From Clostridia bacterium (GTDB lineage: Bacteria; Bacillota; Clostridia; UBA1212; UBA1255), in NCBI GenBank assembly GCA_017517275.1, contig JAFWZX010000023.1:1-64000 (forward strand): a stretch of DNA of 64,000 nucleotides. The letters run 5' to 3'. Each line of letters opens with the position of its first letter. The first letter of the stretch is position 1. The translations under genes and the position numbers were made by a program. Below, one piece after another: positions 33,963 to 43,348 of the stretch. The notes beneath the pieces were generated by a model, which was given only the letters and a program-made list of their open reading frames with translations, searched no databases and was not told where the DNA came from.

Positions 33963-35305
33963 TCTATAATTTGACCTTCCTTTACATCTTCTTGATTAAT
34001 TACGTATAAATCGTTTATTCTGACTGAAATGCCTTCTTCGTCTTGGGACAAGTTACTTTTGCTGTTTATAATAACGTACTCTCCGTCCGAAGCGAGAATG
34101 TTTACGTATACAAATTCAACGTATCCGGAGCGGACGATGGCAATACGGGCAGTTACTCCTGCCGAATCAATTTCCGAAAGACAGCGTTTGACAACTTTAA
34201 TACCCTCTGTGTATGACAAAATAACGTCGCCTTCTACACTTCGAAACGAAAGAGAGCTTGATATGCCGCAAGACGCCTCAAGAATAATAGCACTGTCCTT
34301 GCCGTCTTTGAAAACCTCCACAACGCGGGCAGTAACACTATAGTCTCGGTTTGCGGACTTTAGCAATATATTTGTTCCCTCGCTTACCGAAGACAATTGA
34401 TTCTCAGCGCATCTTACTGCAATATAATACGATACGTCAGGTGTAATCCTTGCCACAACGTCACCGTGTGAAACGTTCTGGCCGTACATGTATTTCATCT
34501 CATTGTTTGAAAAAGAAATAACGTTTTTATCCAGCTTAAGTAAATCCTCGGAGGAATTCTTCTGATATTCCGAGATTTTCATGGCGTTTAAGGAAGATAC
34601 GTTTTGATTGCCGTCGATATAGAACGAAACTACCCCTGATTTATCAGAAATAACTTCCTTCATGTAATTTCGAAGGCCCTTATAAACTGTATCATACTCA
34701 GCCTTAAGCTTCTTTACGTATTCATTCGGAGCCTCAATATTAAGTAAGATATTATTCTTTATCTCCAAAGCAGTTTCTAATTCCTGTTTGTATCGGGAGT
34801 ATAACGAAATATCTCCGGACAGAGTCAACATAGTAATCTTACGCCTTAGATTGGCAATTTCTTCATTTATAGATGCAAGCTCTACGTTTGTTTCTGATCC
34901 TACGTAGGAAGATGCGTTATTCGCAACGGCAATCTTTGACTCTAATTCGCGAAGTTTTTTTAATTCTTCTTCGTATCCTTCTTTAACAACGTATGCGATA
35001 ATACTGCCGGCAGATACTTTGTCTCCCTCGTTCACCTTGGGAATAACCTTGCCCTCTCCCGGAGACGTAATTTCATATTCCGTCCTTATAAAAGTAAGGT
35101 CTGATGAAAAGTATTCGTCAATTACTCCTGTCTGAATAAAATCAGTTCGGATCCGTCCTTTTGCATTTCCTTTATGAACAATCAAAAAGACTAACATGCC
35201 GATAACCGCAATAAAGACGCCGATCTTTATTCCGAGGAAAATTTTATTTTTCTTTTGAGCTTTTCTTTGCGCTTCCTTCAAAGCGTTGCGATCTTCGGAT
35301 GTCAT
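33959..35305 (-). CDS. HlyD-like membrane-fusion protein
   Basis: A 448-residue single-pass membrane protein. One N-terminal helix (residues 23-44, IFLGIKIGVFIAVIGMLVFL) is followed by a barrel-sandwich segment (TSPGEGKVIPKVNEGDKVS). A coiled-coil hairpin (about 115-215) and the second half of the lipoyl-like domain follow. This is the adaptor fold of type I secretion and efflux systems, but no ABC transporter, RND pump or outer-membrane channel is beside it. It overlaps yggS by four bases. I infer that it serves an envelope task linked to the sepF/yggS operon. Confidence 0.75.
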   Translation of the reverse strand: MTSEDRNALKEAQRKAQKKNKIFLGIKIGVFIAVIGMLVFLIVHKGNAKGRIRTDFIQTGVIDEYFSSDLTFIRTEYEITSPGEGKVIPKVNEGDKVSAGSIIAYVVKEGYEEELKKLRELESKIAVANNASSYVGSETNVELASINEEIANLRRKITMLTLSGDISLYSRYKQELETALEIKNNILLNIEAPNEYVKKLKAEYDTVYKGLRNYMKEVISDKSGVVSFYIDGNQNVSSLNAMKISEYQKNSSEDLLKLDKNVISFSNNEMKYMYGQNVSHGDVVARITPDVSYYIAVRCAENQLSSVSEGTNILLKSANRDYSVTARVVEVFKDGKDSAIILEASCGISSSLSFRSVEGDVILSYTEGIKVVKRCLSEIDSAGVTARIAIVRSGYVEFVYVNILASDGEYVIINSKSNLSQDEEGISVRINDLYVINQEDVKEGQIIE

Positions 35306-35315
35306 GTTCTACCTC

Positions 35316-36620
35316 TCATTTAAAACGTCGGAGCTTTGTCGTAGCCAGCATGCATGCTAATTTTACGTTTTCATATACCAGGCCGCCTTGCATATAGGCA
35401 ATATACGGTGGTGTCATCGTACCGTCGCTGCTTAATTCTATGGAAGAGCCCTGAACGAACGCACCGGCCGCCATTATTACCTGATCTTCATACCCCGGCA
35501 TATCCCATTCTTCCGGAACAACAAAAGAATCCACGGGAGCCGCGGCCTGTATACTGGCACAGAAGGCACGCAACGTCTCAGGTGAACCGAATTCAATAGC
35601 CTGAACAATATCTGCGCGGTGATCTTTAGAATGAGGGCAAGTCTTGTAGCCTTCATGTTCCATCATAGCTGCCATAAGGACAGCGCCTTTAATTGCCTGC
35701 GACACAATATGAGGTGCCATGTAAAAGCCTTGCATTATCCATCTGTTGCTGCCCAAAGTAGCACCCACATGTTTGCCGAGACCGGGCGCCGAATATCTGT
35801 CTGCCGCACGGGCAACCAGATCCTTGCGGCCTGCAATATAACCTCCGTTTAAAGCCATACCGCCGCCGGGATTTTTAATAAGAGATCCTGCCATAATATC
35901 AACGCCGACTTGCGTAGGTTCTCTCGTTTCAACAAATTCACCGTAGCAATTGTCACACATTACAATACAATCAGGATTAACCGATTTTACAGTTTTTACA
36001 ATTTTTTCTATAGTGTCGATGGAAAAAGCCGGCCTAAAGGCATATCCCTTTGATCTTTGTATCATCGCCATGGTAGTCTTGTCTGTAATAGTCCTTGCGA
36101 TACCCTCGTAGTCAACCTCACAATTTTCGAGTAAATCTACCTGCTTATATGACACTCCAAAATCCTTAAGTGAACCGTTATTTTCCACTTCTTTTATACC
36201 TATTATACCCTCTAAGGTATCGTATGGTTTTCCCGTTACTGCCACAATTTCGTCTCCCGGTCTTAAAATACCGTACAAAAGTGTAGCAAGAGCCACCGTG
36301 CCGGAGAGAATAGAACCGCGAACAAGTGCATCCTCGCACCGGAAAACTTCTGCATATACTCTTTCGATTGCATCTCTGCCTATATCATCATAACCATATC
36401 CGCTGGTGCTTCCTAAATGCCTGTCGGAAATCCCATTATCTTGCATTGCTTTAAGAACCTTATATTGGTTATATTCAGCAATTTGTTCTATCTTGCGGAA
36501 CTCAAAGGACAAGCTTTGCTCACATTGTGAACAAAGCTCATAAACGTCTTGAGATATGCCATATTGTTCCATCAATAATCTTTTAATATCTTTTGTAAAA
36601 ACGTCTTGCATCAATGTCAT
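35316..36620 (-). CDS. Methionine gamma-lyase family / aluminum resistance-type PLP enzyme
   Basis: A 434-residue PLP-dependent protein of the Met_gamma_lyase (PF06838) group. VRGSILSGTVALATLLYGI binds the cofactor region, and CDNCYGEFVE carries the catalytic Asp. SLIKNPGGGMALNGGYIAG holds the predicted PLP lysine. The HLGSTSGYGYDDIGRD segment is typical. The name is historical; substrate and reaction are uncertain, probably a sulphur-amino-acid elimination. It overlaps iorB by four bases (ATGA). Confidence 0.85.
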   Translation of the reverse strand: MTLMQDVFTKDIKRLLMEQYGISQDVYELCSQCEQSLSFEFRKIEQIAEYNQYKVLKAMQDNGISDRHLGSTSGYGYDDIGRDAIERVYAEVFRCEDALVRGSILSGTVALATLLYGILRPGDEIVAVTGKPYDTLEGIIGIKEVENNGSLKDFGVSYKQVDLLENCEVDYEGIARTITDKTTMAMIQRSKGYAFRPAFSIDTIEKIVKTVKSVNPDCIVMCDNCYGEFVETREPTQVGVDIMAGSLIKNPGGGMALNGGYIAGRKDLVARAADRYSAPGLGKHVGATLGSNRWIMQGFYMAPHIVSQAIKGAVLMAAMMEHEGYKTCPHSKDHRADIVQAIEFGSPETLRAFCASIQAAAPVDSFVVPEEWDMPGYEDQVIMAAGAFVQGSSIELSSDGTMTPPYIAYMQGGLVYENVKLACMLATTKLRRFK

Positions 36621-37201
36621 CCTTCTATGTAATTTCTACCTTTTTCAAATGCCCTCGTATTAACGTCAAGCAGCTTGGCCGGAATAACAGCGTTAAGACC
36701 GTCCTGCCATATATTCTCAGGAATCTCAGGCAGAGTCCTTGAGAGCACACCTAATAAAACAATATTAACGGCCTTGGACGTTCCGCTCTCTACTGCCAGT
36801 GAAAAGGCGTCGAGTGCATGTAACGTTACGTCTGAGTCAGCAAGAATGTCGAGAATTTTATCAGGATACGTTGTCTGGCCGAAGACAACAGGCATAGGAT
36901 TGATTTTTTGAATATTTGTAATAACAGTGCCGCCTTTTTTCAGATATTTGATCCAACGTACAGCCTCAAGCTGTTCAAAAGCCAAAATGATATCTGCCTG
37001 TCCTTCGTCTATAAGAGGAGAGTGAATATTATCTCCGATTTTCACGCACGTAACAACGCTTCCGCCTCTTTGTGACATACCGTGTACCTCAGAGACTTTT
37101 ACATCTTTACCGATGAGCGCAGCTACCGCTCCTAAAAATTTTGATGCGAGGAGTGTTCCCTGTCCGCCTACACCTACAATTAGAATGTTAAGATTTACCA
37201 T
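36617..37201 (-). CDS. iorB: Indolepyruvate:ferredoxin oxidoreductase, beta subunit
   Basis: A 194-residue subunit of the 2-oxoacid:ferredoxin oxidoreductase gamma family. VGVGGQGTLLASKFLG and VSEVHGMSQRGGSV are the conserved N-terminal motifs. With IorA it oxidises aryl pyruvates (from Trp, Phe, Tyr) to aryl-acetyl-CoA, reducing ferredoxin. It starts 12 bases after iorA. Confidence 0.93.
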   Translation of the reverse strand: MVNLNILIVGVGGQGTLLASKFLGAVAALIGKDVKVSEVHGMSQRGGSVVTCVKIGDNIHSPLIDEGQADIILAFEQLEAVRWIKYLKKGGTVITNIQKINPMPVVFGQTTYPDKILDILADSDVTLHALDAFSLAVESGTSKAVNIVLLGVLSRTLPEIPENIWQDGLNAVIPAKLLDVNTRAFEKGRNYIEG

Positions 37202-37213
37202 TTTGACGCCTCC

Positions 37214-38962
37214 TCATATTTCTTTCTCTATACATCCGAACGGACACATTTGCACACAAAGTCCGCAACCTGCGCATATCGCGTCATCTATGAGATACTT
37301 TCCGTCCTCTTTGAAAATAGCAGGACAGCCGAGCTTCATACATTTGCCGCATTTTCTGCATTTATCTTGATTAATAATAGGATTTTTACCGTATTTTACA
37401 TTTTTAAGAAGAACGCAAGGTCTTCTTGAAATAATAACAGAAGGCTCGTCGCAGGAAAGCTCTTCAGATACGGCCTGCTTAAAGGCCGGTAGATCGAAAG
37501 GATCTTCTACGCGAACGCGTTTAATGCCGAGGGCTTCACAAAGCTTGACAAGATCAATCTTTGGTGCCTCCTCCATTTTGATAGTATATCCCGTGGTTGG
37601 ATTCTGCTGGTGACCTGTCATACCTGTAATAGAGTTGTCAAGAATAATTACGGTTGAAGTTCCTTTGTTGTAAACGATATCAACCAGGCCTGTAATGCCT
37701 GAATGCATAAACGTCGAGTCTCCGATAATTGCAACAGTAGGAATAATATCACTGCCAGTTGCCAGCTCGCCTTTTTGTGCACCGTGTGCCATACTGACAG
37801 ATGCACCCATACAAACACACGTATCTACGCTTGCATACGGAGCCATGGCACCTAATGTATAACATCCGATATCTCCGGATACTCGTACTTTCATATTAGA
37901 CAGCACGTAGAAAACACCTCTGTGCGGACAGCCCGGACACATTACGGGAGGTCTTGCCGGAGCTTGTATATCCTGTGAAAGTTCTGCACTTTCCGGCTTT
38001 GTTCCGTAATACGCAGAAGCGATTTTTACAGTATTCAGCTCCCCTTGATTTGTAAAATACTTCTTGCCTTCTGCTTTGAGTATGCCGATTTGTTTTACAA
38101 AGTTTTCCATATAAGGCTCTAACTCTTCTATAACAAGAAGTTTATCTACGTTTGCGGCAAATTCTTTTATCAGTTCAGTAGGCATCGGATTTACAAGACC
38201 TATCTTAAGAACAGATGCATTCGGAAATACTTCTTTTGTATATTGATAACTTATACCTGACGTAATAATACCCAGAGTCTTATCGTTATATTCAATCTTG
38301 TTTACCAAGGAGCTGACTTCTTTGTTATTTTCCAGATCATTCATACGTTTGTCTACGATAACGTGTCTTTTGATAGCCATACCGGGCATCATTACGTACT
38401 TCATGATATCTTTCTTGTACTCTTTCTTCGGTAATTCCTGTCTGTCTGAAAGCTCTACAAGGCTCCTTTGGTGTGCGATCCTTGTGGTTGTACGGATGAT
38501 TACAGGTGTATCAAACTTCTCACTGATATCAAAAGCTGCTTTCGTAAAGTCAAGACATTCTTGTGAATCAGAAGGTTCAAGCATCGGAATATGTGATGCA
38601 AGTGCGTGATATCTTGAATCCTGTTCATTTTGTGAGCTGTGCATTCCCGGGTCATCTGCAACAACAATAACAAGGCCTCCGTTTACACCTGTATACGAAG
38701 CTGTGTACAAAGGATCTGCCGCAACGTTAAGACCTACGTGTTTCATTGCGCTCATTGCTCTTGCGCCTGTAACAGAAGCTCCGATGGATACTTCTAAAGC
38801 AACCTTCTCATTCGGTGCCCACTCGCTGTATATCTCATCATATTTTGAGATGTTCTCTGTAATTTCTGTGCTTGGTGTTCCCGGATATGAAGCTACAACG
38901 TGTACGCCGGCCTCCCATGCGCCTCTGGCAATTGCTTCATTGCCCAGTAATAGTTTTTTCAT
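37214..38962 (-). CDS. iorA: Indolepyruvate:ferredoxin oxidoreductase, alpha subunit
   Basis: A 582-residue subunit. The N-terminal pyrimidine-binding half has GNEAIARGAWEAG and SYPGTPSTEI. The TPP-binding half has GDIGCYTLG and GDSTFMHSGITG, and PGCPHRGVFYVLSN carries a conserved Cys pair. The tail (about 520-582) has two 4Fe-4S motifs, CRKCGKCMKLGCPA and CAGCGLCVQMCPFGC. Length is usual. It follows paaK by 14 bases, fitting aryl-acetyl-CoA to aryl-acetate interconversion with substrate-level ATP gain. Confidence 0.96.
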   Translation of the reverse strand: MKKLLLGNEAIARGAWEAGVHVVASYPGTPSTEITENISKYDEIYSEWAPNEKVALEVSIGASVTGARAMSAMKHVGLNVAADPLYTASYTGVNGGLVIVVADDPGMHSSQNEQDSRYHALASHIPMLEPSDSQECLDFTKAAFDISEKFDTPVIIRTTTRIAHQRSLVELSDRQELPKKEYKKDIMKYVMMPGMAIKRHVIVDKRMNDLENNKEVSSLVNKIEYNDKTLGIITSGISYQYTKEVFPNASVLKIGLVNPMPTELIKEFAANVDKLLVIEELEPYMENFVKQIGILKAEGKKYFTNQGELNTVKIASAYYGTKPESAELSQDIQAPARPPVMCPGCPHRGVFYVLSNMKVRVSGDIGCYTLGAMAPYASVDTCVCMGASVSMAHGAQKGELATGSDIIPTVAIIGDSTFMHSGITGLVDIVYNKGTSTVIILDNSITGMTGHQQNPTTGYTIKMEEAPKIDLVKLCEALGIKRVRVEDPFDLPAFKQAVSEELSCDEPSVIISRRPCVLLKNVKYGKNPIINQDKCRKCGKCMKLGCPAIFKEDGKYLIDDAICAGCGLCVQMCPFGCIEKEI

Positions 38963-38976
38963 GGTTGTTGTCTCCT

Positions 38977-40272
38977 TTATCTTAAATCATGAACTCTGTG
39001 AGCTTTGCCTGTTTCAAATCTTTCTAACGTTTTCGGTGCCGCAAGTGTTATTTTCGCATCAATGAGAAGATTTGACTTAACCTTTTCACGAATCATTTTT
39101 GTAAGCTTTTCTAATTCCTGATAGCTGTCAAGCAATGACGTGTCGAGAAGCTCTATTTTAATTTCTAACGTATCTGTATAGCCTTGACGTCTTACGTATA
39201 GCTCATAGTGAGGTCCTACGTACGGCATGCCCAAGAGCAAGCTCTCTACCTGACTTGGGAAAACGTTTACGCCCTTGATTATAAGCATATCGTCTGTTCT
39301 GCCTTTTATTTTACTCATGCGGGCTGATGTTCTGCCACATTTGCACGGCGATAAATCAATAGACGTAATATCCTTTGTTCTGTATCTAAGTACCGGAACA
39401 CCTTCTTTACTGATAGTGGTAAGAACAAGCTCGCCTTCATCTTCTATATCTTTGTTCTTAAGCGTATTACTATCTATAATCTCATAGATAAAGCTGTCTT
39501 CATTGATATGCATACCGCAATGCTCAAGACATTCGCCTGATACACCCGGGCCTTGTACTTCCGTAAGGCCGTAGTTTTCCGTACACTCTATGCCCCAGAC
39601 ACGTTCTATCTGCTGACGCATCTGCGCTGTGTGTCCTTCTCCGCCGAACATACCCACACGAAGCTTGTGCATGTCACGAGTAAGACCCTTCTCCCTGGCA
39701 AGCTCACCTAAGTAAAGTACGTATGACGGAGTGCCAACAATAACAGTCGGACCGAAATCCTGAATAAACATCAATTGCCTTTCTGAATTACCGGAAGACG
39801 CGGGGATAACCGCCATTCCCATATTCTCAAGGCCCTGAAGAAGACCAAATCCACCGGTGAACATACCGAATCCGAAAACAATCTGGGCCATATCGTTTGG
39901 CATGCAACCTGCCTGGCAGGCGATACGGGAGATATTCTCTTTCCACGTAGCCATGTCCTTCTTCGTATATCCAAAAACTACAGGTTTACCTGTGGTGCCG
40001 GAACTTGCATGAAGTCTTACTATCTGATCCATCGGTGTGGCAAACAAGCCGAAAGGGTAATTTTCTCTTAAATCGTCTTTGGAAGTATATGGAATTTTCT
40101 CTATGTCTTTGAGTGTCTGTATATGTTCAGGCTTAAGACCTATAGCATCAAATTTCTTTTTGTAAAACGGTACGTTATTATATGCTACTGCAACAGTTTG
40201 TTTCAGTCGTTCTAATTTAATGGCATCATATTCTGACCTTTTTGCACATTCGTATTGGGGGTTCCAAATCAT
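38977..40272 (-). CDS. paaK: Phenylacetate-CoA ligase family protein
   Basis: A 431-residue AMP-forming aryl-CoA ligase (PaaK). SSGTTGKPVVFGYT is the P-loop, EHIQTLKDIEKIPYTSKDDLR the N-terminal block, ENYGLTEVQGPG the adenylate contact, and GRTDDMLIIKGVNVFPSQVE the hinge; the quoted blocks are short pieces of each motif. ATG 40272 is set by AGGAG upstream. In amino-acid fermenters this enzyme can run with IOR to handle aryl-acetyl-CoA. It heads the operon behind the promoter at 40330. Confidence 0.92.
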   Translation of the reverse strand: MIWNPQYECAKRSEYDAIKLERLKQTVAVAYNNVPFYKKKFDAIGLKPEHIQTLKDIEKIPYTSKDDLRENYPFGLFATPMDQIVRLHASSGTTGKPVVFGYTKKDMATWKENISRIACQAGCMPNDMAQIVFGFGMFTGGFGLLQGLENMGMAVIPASSGNSERQLMFIQDFGPTVIVGTPSYVLYLGELAREKGLTRDMHKLRVGMFGGEGHTAQMRQQIERVWGIECTENYGLTEVQGPGVSGECLEHCGMHINEDSFIYEIIDSNTLKNKDIEDEGELVLTTISKEGVPVLRYRTKDITSIDLSPCKCGRTSARMSKIKGRTDDMLIIKGVNVFPSQVESLLLGMPYVGPHYELYVRRQGYTDTLEIKIELLDTSLLDSYQELEKLTKMIREKVKSNLLIDAKITLAAPKTLERFETGKAHRVHDLR

Positions 40273-40329
40273 TTTCTTACTCCTTTTTGTAACGCCACAC
40301 GGTGGCATAAGTTATACTTTAACCTGTGT

Positions 40330-40358
40330 ATCATAACATGCAAAACATTCTTCGACAA
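40330..40358 (-). promoter_or_regulatory. Promoter of the paaK-iorAB operon
   Basis: TTGTCG (40353-40358), 17 bases, TATGAT (40330-40335) on the - strand. A GCCAC/GTGGC hairpin (40294-40306) lies in the leader. Confidence 0.6.
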
Positions 40359-40371
40359 GTACTGCGACAAT

Positions 40372-41418
40372 TTACTTTATTAAGCATGCTAATATGTTCA
40401 TTGCGTACACGCGGGCAAGCCAGTCATTGGGATGATTTACGTTATTGCCTGACATGGCGATAAAATCTTTCTTTTTGAGAAATTCGTCGTGCATGCCAAA
40501 GACGTCAGCGAAGGCTACGTCAGGTATTTGTGAAAAAGCTTTGGCATATTCTGCCTGTCTTAACAGAAATCCTGCATCTTTGTTTGCAACCATGCAGGAC
40601 GTAACGATAAAGTCACATGCCGGATTCTTAAGGCGTGTAGCGTTGATAATACTTTTCATATTAGCCTGTACATCCTCAGGAGCACTCTGACCGTCATTCA
40701 TGCCAAAAGACATTACAACTAAATCAGGGCAAAGATCGGCGCAATTTTCATTTCTTGTTTCAGCTCCCCAAGAAGAAGTCTTGCCGCCTACGGCCGTCAC
40801 ACACATCTCAACGTCAGCGCCAAAATGCTGCTCTATCCCATTCTTTACCAGATCCGAGAGTATCGGCTGATACGGAGCCCGGTTATGGAGCCCGCTGGCA
40901 TCACAGCCCGTAAAAATACTGTCGCCGAAGAAAACAACCTTGAGCTTCTTATCTTTTGATAATTTTGCAAGGCAATTTTCAAGCTTCTCCGGCTGATACT
41001 CCGGAATCACGCCTTTGTAGCTACCGGGAAGATAGCGATACGTAATCGCAATTTGTTTTTCGTACAGAAAACCATTCATACAAAAAAGAGCATCATTAAA
41101 CCGTGATCTTCCTTTATCGTCAGTTGCTGGATACGCCTCAAGATATTCTCCGTCTTCCTTACGGCCGTGGATATCATTATCTGTAAAAAACGGAATTGCA
41201 GAACCCTGCGGTAACGTAATCACATTCGTTCCTTTTTCCCAGATATAATCTACTCCCTCAACAAATTTCTTCTCAAGAGAAACATCGTAAATACCGATTA
41301 TTTCTTCCGGAACAAATAAAGTTCGTGCATTTATTTCTCCGTTTGTACGTTCAATCATACAAATACTCTCATTGTACATCGTATCTGTGTTCCAGAAATA
41401 CGTTAGCTTTTTATCCAT
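40372..41418 (-). CDS. SGNH/GDSL-family esterase
   Basis: A 348-residue hydrolase without a signal peptide. Residues 1-145 form an N-terminal beta-rich domain. The SGNH core has KVVFFGDSIFTG (Ser), VTAVGGKTSS (Gly), MSFGMNDGQ (Asn) and GNNVNHPND (His/Asp near the C-terminus). Such two-domain forms include acetyl-xylan and other carbohydrate esterases. It lies four bases after the small binding-domain gene, so the two are probably one transcript. The substrate is probably an acylated oligosaccharide, by context. Confidence 0.82.
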   Translation of the reverse strand: MDKKLTYFWNTDTMYNESICMIERTNGEINARTLFVPEEIIGIYDVSLEKKFVEGVDYIWEKGTNVITLPQGSAIPFFTDNDIHGRKEDGEYLEAYPATDDKGRSRFNDALFCMNGFLYEKQIAITYRYLPGSYKGVIPEYQPEKLENCLAKLSKDKKLKVVFFGDSIFTGCDASGLHNRAPYQPILSDLVKNGIEQHFGADVEMCVTAVGGKTSSWGAETRNENCADLCPDLVVMSFGMNDGQSAPEDVQANMKSIINATRLKNPACDFIVTSCMVANKDAGFLLRQAEYAKAFSQIPDVAFADVFGMHDEFLKKKDFIAMSGNNVNHPNDWLARVYAMNILACLIK

Positions 41419-41422
41419 TTCG

Positions 41423-42001
41423 TCATCCTCCTATTTTATATAGATAGCTAAAATAACCCTCAGGGGAATCCACACCGTCAGTAACGGTAAAATAAAACTG
41501 CTCCGGTGTATTCTCTCCGTACAGGCCGATGTCGCTGCGCGCTATCTGAACCTGCATATATTTACCTGATACTGTATATTGGGCAGAACCAAGACTTGTA
41601 TTGCGCACGCCGCCGTGCACAGCATCGTGGTGTAAATGTACGTGAATATGATCGTCTTCCTGTAAAGAGTCAAACTGCTTGTCTGAGTGATAATTCTCAA
41701 TTTGCGCTATACCCAAGTGGTCATTGCTCATTCCCATACATTCAACTTCTCTCCTCCGGTTTATAACGTAGGAATATTGATGCTTGTCAAAACCGATATA
41801 AATATTCATCCATTTGCTGTCAATAAAAAAAGAAATAACATCGGCACACTCAATTAACATATATACGTAATCGCTGTCCGACGTTACTTTTATATTCCGG
41901 ATATTGTTCTCAGACGGAAACTCTACGGGCAAGACTACTATATTATCAACGTCTTTCCATTGCTTCTCATCTGCACAAATATCAATACTTTTCATGTTCA
42001 T
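41423..42001 (-). CDS. Stand-alone beta-sandwich module related to the GH99-like protein's C-terminal domain
   Basis: A 192-residue cytoplasmic protein. SDSDYVYMLIECADVI, KWMNIYIGFDKHQYSY and VINRRRE line up with VGDYTYFYINCAEDIV, NWMNLYIDSDQYHYSG and VLNRSRK of the membrane protein at 45450-47447. The type resembles CBM9/DOMON-like sugar-binding folds, but I could not identify a family. GGAGGT lies six bases before ATG 42001. It heads a two-gene unit with the SGNH esterase; it may deliver or hold the sugar substrate. Confidence 0.6.
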   Translation of the reverse strand: MNMKSIDICADEKQWKDVDNIVVLPVEFPSENNIRNIKVTSDSDYVYMLIECADVISFFIDSKWMNIYIGFDKHQYSYVINRRREVECMGMSNDHLGIAQIENYHSDKQFDSLQEDDHIHVHLHHDAVHGGVRNTSLGSAQYTVSGKYMQVQIARSDIGLYGENTPEQFYFTVTDGVDSPEGYFSYLYKIGG

Positions 42002-42040
42002 TTTATTACCTCCGCAAATTGCGTTATCTTTATATTGATA

Positions 42041-42069
42041 ATTGTATCATTTTAGATAAAAAGCTTCAA
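42041..42069 (-). promoter_or_regulatory. Promoter of the module/SGNH esterase operon
   Basis: TTGAAG (42064-42069), 17 bases, TACAAT (42041-42046). Further upstream, TGAAAACGTTTATA (42147-42160) is close to a catabolite-response (cre) site but lacks the final CA. Confidence 0.6.
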
Positions 42070-42172
42070 GGAATCATACTTTTATCATCGATTAATTTTT
42101 GAATTAAAAGGGAAACATTGCTGTTCTTTCTTTGATAACCTGATAATGAAAACGTTTATAAGACGTACCGTG

Positions 42173-43348
42173 TTATTTAGAAATAATAACGTGTTTTAAT
42201 TCCAAATTCTTGCTGACAATTAACAAATCCGCAGCCTTTCCCACACTGATACTGCCCACACGATCGTATATTCCGGCTGCTTTAGCCGGCATTGCAGACG
42301 CAGCATATACGGAATCTTCCAGCGTTGCGATATCCCATCTTACAAGATTCATCACGCTGTCGTACAGGCAAGCCGTACTGCCTGCTATCGTTGAATTCTG
42401 TATAGAATCGCCCGGCAGTCCAAGGTATGCTATGTTATTTTTCACAGTAACTTCCTGTCCTCCGGAGGTGTATTTACCGTCTTCAAGACCTGCGGGCTGA
42501 ATGCTGTCAGAAACAATTACAAATCTATCTCTTCCAATATGGTCGTATAGAAACTTAATCATCGCCGGATGAACGTGTATACCATCACAAATACATTCGC
42601 AAAAGACTTTGCTGTTATTCAGACAAGCTGCGAGGACACCCGGATTTCTATGATGCAACGGTCTCATACCATTGAAAGTGTGAGTAAGACCGCTTGCGCC
42701 TGCTTCTATAACACTATTTGCCGTATCGAAATCTGAATCTGTGTGACCGATAAAAACTCGCACAGGGGAAAAATCTTTATCAGAAAGTACTTCTTTTGTA
42801 AATTCTTCGCTTCCCTGCCTTTCCGGCGAAAGACTTATAATTTTTATTAATCCTCCACTTAACGTATACATCTTTTTAAAAAAGTCAATATTCGCGTCCA
42901 TGAGGTAGTCGGGATGCTGAGCGCCTTTATATTTTTCAGTAAAAAAAGGTCCCTCAAGATATATTCCTCTTACGTGTGCTCCATCCCGCAACTTTCCATT
43001 ATACTCTGCAACGTTTCTGCAGGCATTTTCCATCTTTTCACAGGATTGGGTCATAATAGTCGCCAAAATACTTGTAGTACCCTTTGCTGCCATATATTGG
43101 CAGATTGCGGAAGTTGATTCAATAGCGCCGTCCAGATGATCACACCCCACAGCTCCGTGAGAATGTATATCTATAAGCCCCGGAATCAGATATGAACCAT
43201 ATGCGTCGATTATCTCCTGTTCCGGCTCTTCCGCGGCCCCGGCAGTGCCGGCCATACGGATTGCAGTTATAATACGTCCGTCCGTGTATACGTCAGCGTG
43301 GACAAAGTGAAACTCATCATTTAGCACATAAGCATTCTTTATAATCAT
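42173..43348 (-). CDS. nagA: N-acetylglucosamine-6-phosphate deacetylase
   Basis: A 391-residue cytoplasmic amidohydrolase converting GlcNAc-6-P to GlcN-6-P and acetate. Metal-binding motifs: GLIDIHSHGAVGCD, YLEGPFF, FIGHTDS and THTFNGMRPLHHR, with catalytic Asp in VIVSDSIQPAG. Length is typical. It overlaps the ROK-kinase gene by four bases (ATGA), so uptake as free GlcNAc and phosphorylation by the ROK kinase would feed it directly. nagB is not visible in the window. Confidence 0.96.
   Translation of the reverse strand: MIIKNAYVLNDEFHFVHADVYTDGRIITAIRMAGTAGAAEEPEQEIIDAYGSYLIPGLIDIHSHGAVGCDHLDGAIESTSAICQYMAAKGTTSILATIMTQSCEKMENACRNVAEYNGKLRDGAHVRGIYLEGPFFTEKYKGAQHPDYLMDANIDFFKKMYTLSGGLIKIISLSPERQGSEEFTKEVLSDKDFSPVRVFIGHTDSDFDTANSVIEAGASGLTHTFNGMRPLHHRNPGVLAACLNNSKVFCECICDGIHVHPAMIKFLYDHIGRDRFVIVSDSIQPAGLEDGKYTSGGQEVTVKNNIAYLGLPGDSIQNSTIAGSTACLYDSVMNLVRWDIATLEDSVYAASAMPAKAAGIYDRVGSISVGKAADLLIVSKNLELKHVIISK

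Noticed and set aside
42147-42160. cre-like box TGAAAACGTTTATA
   Set aside because: Lacks the terminal CA and sits about 80 bases upstream of the nearest -35; too weak to call as a feature.
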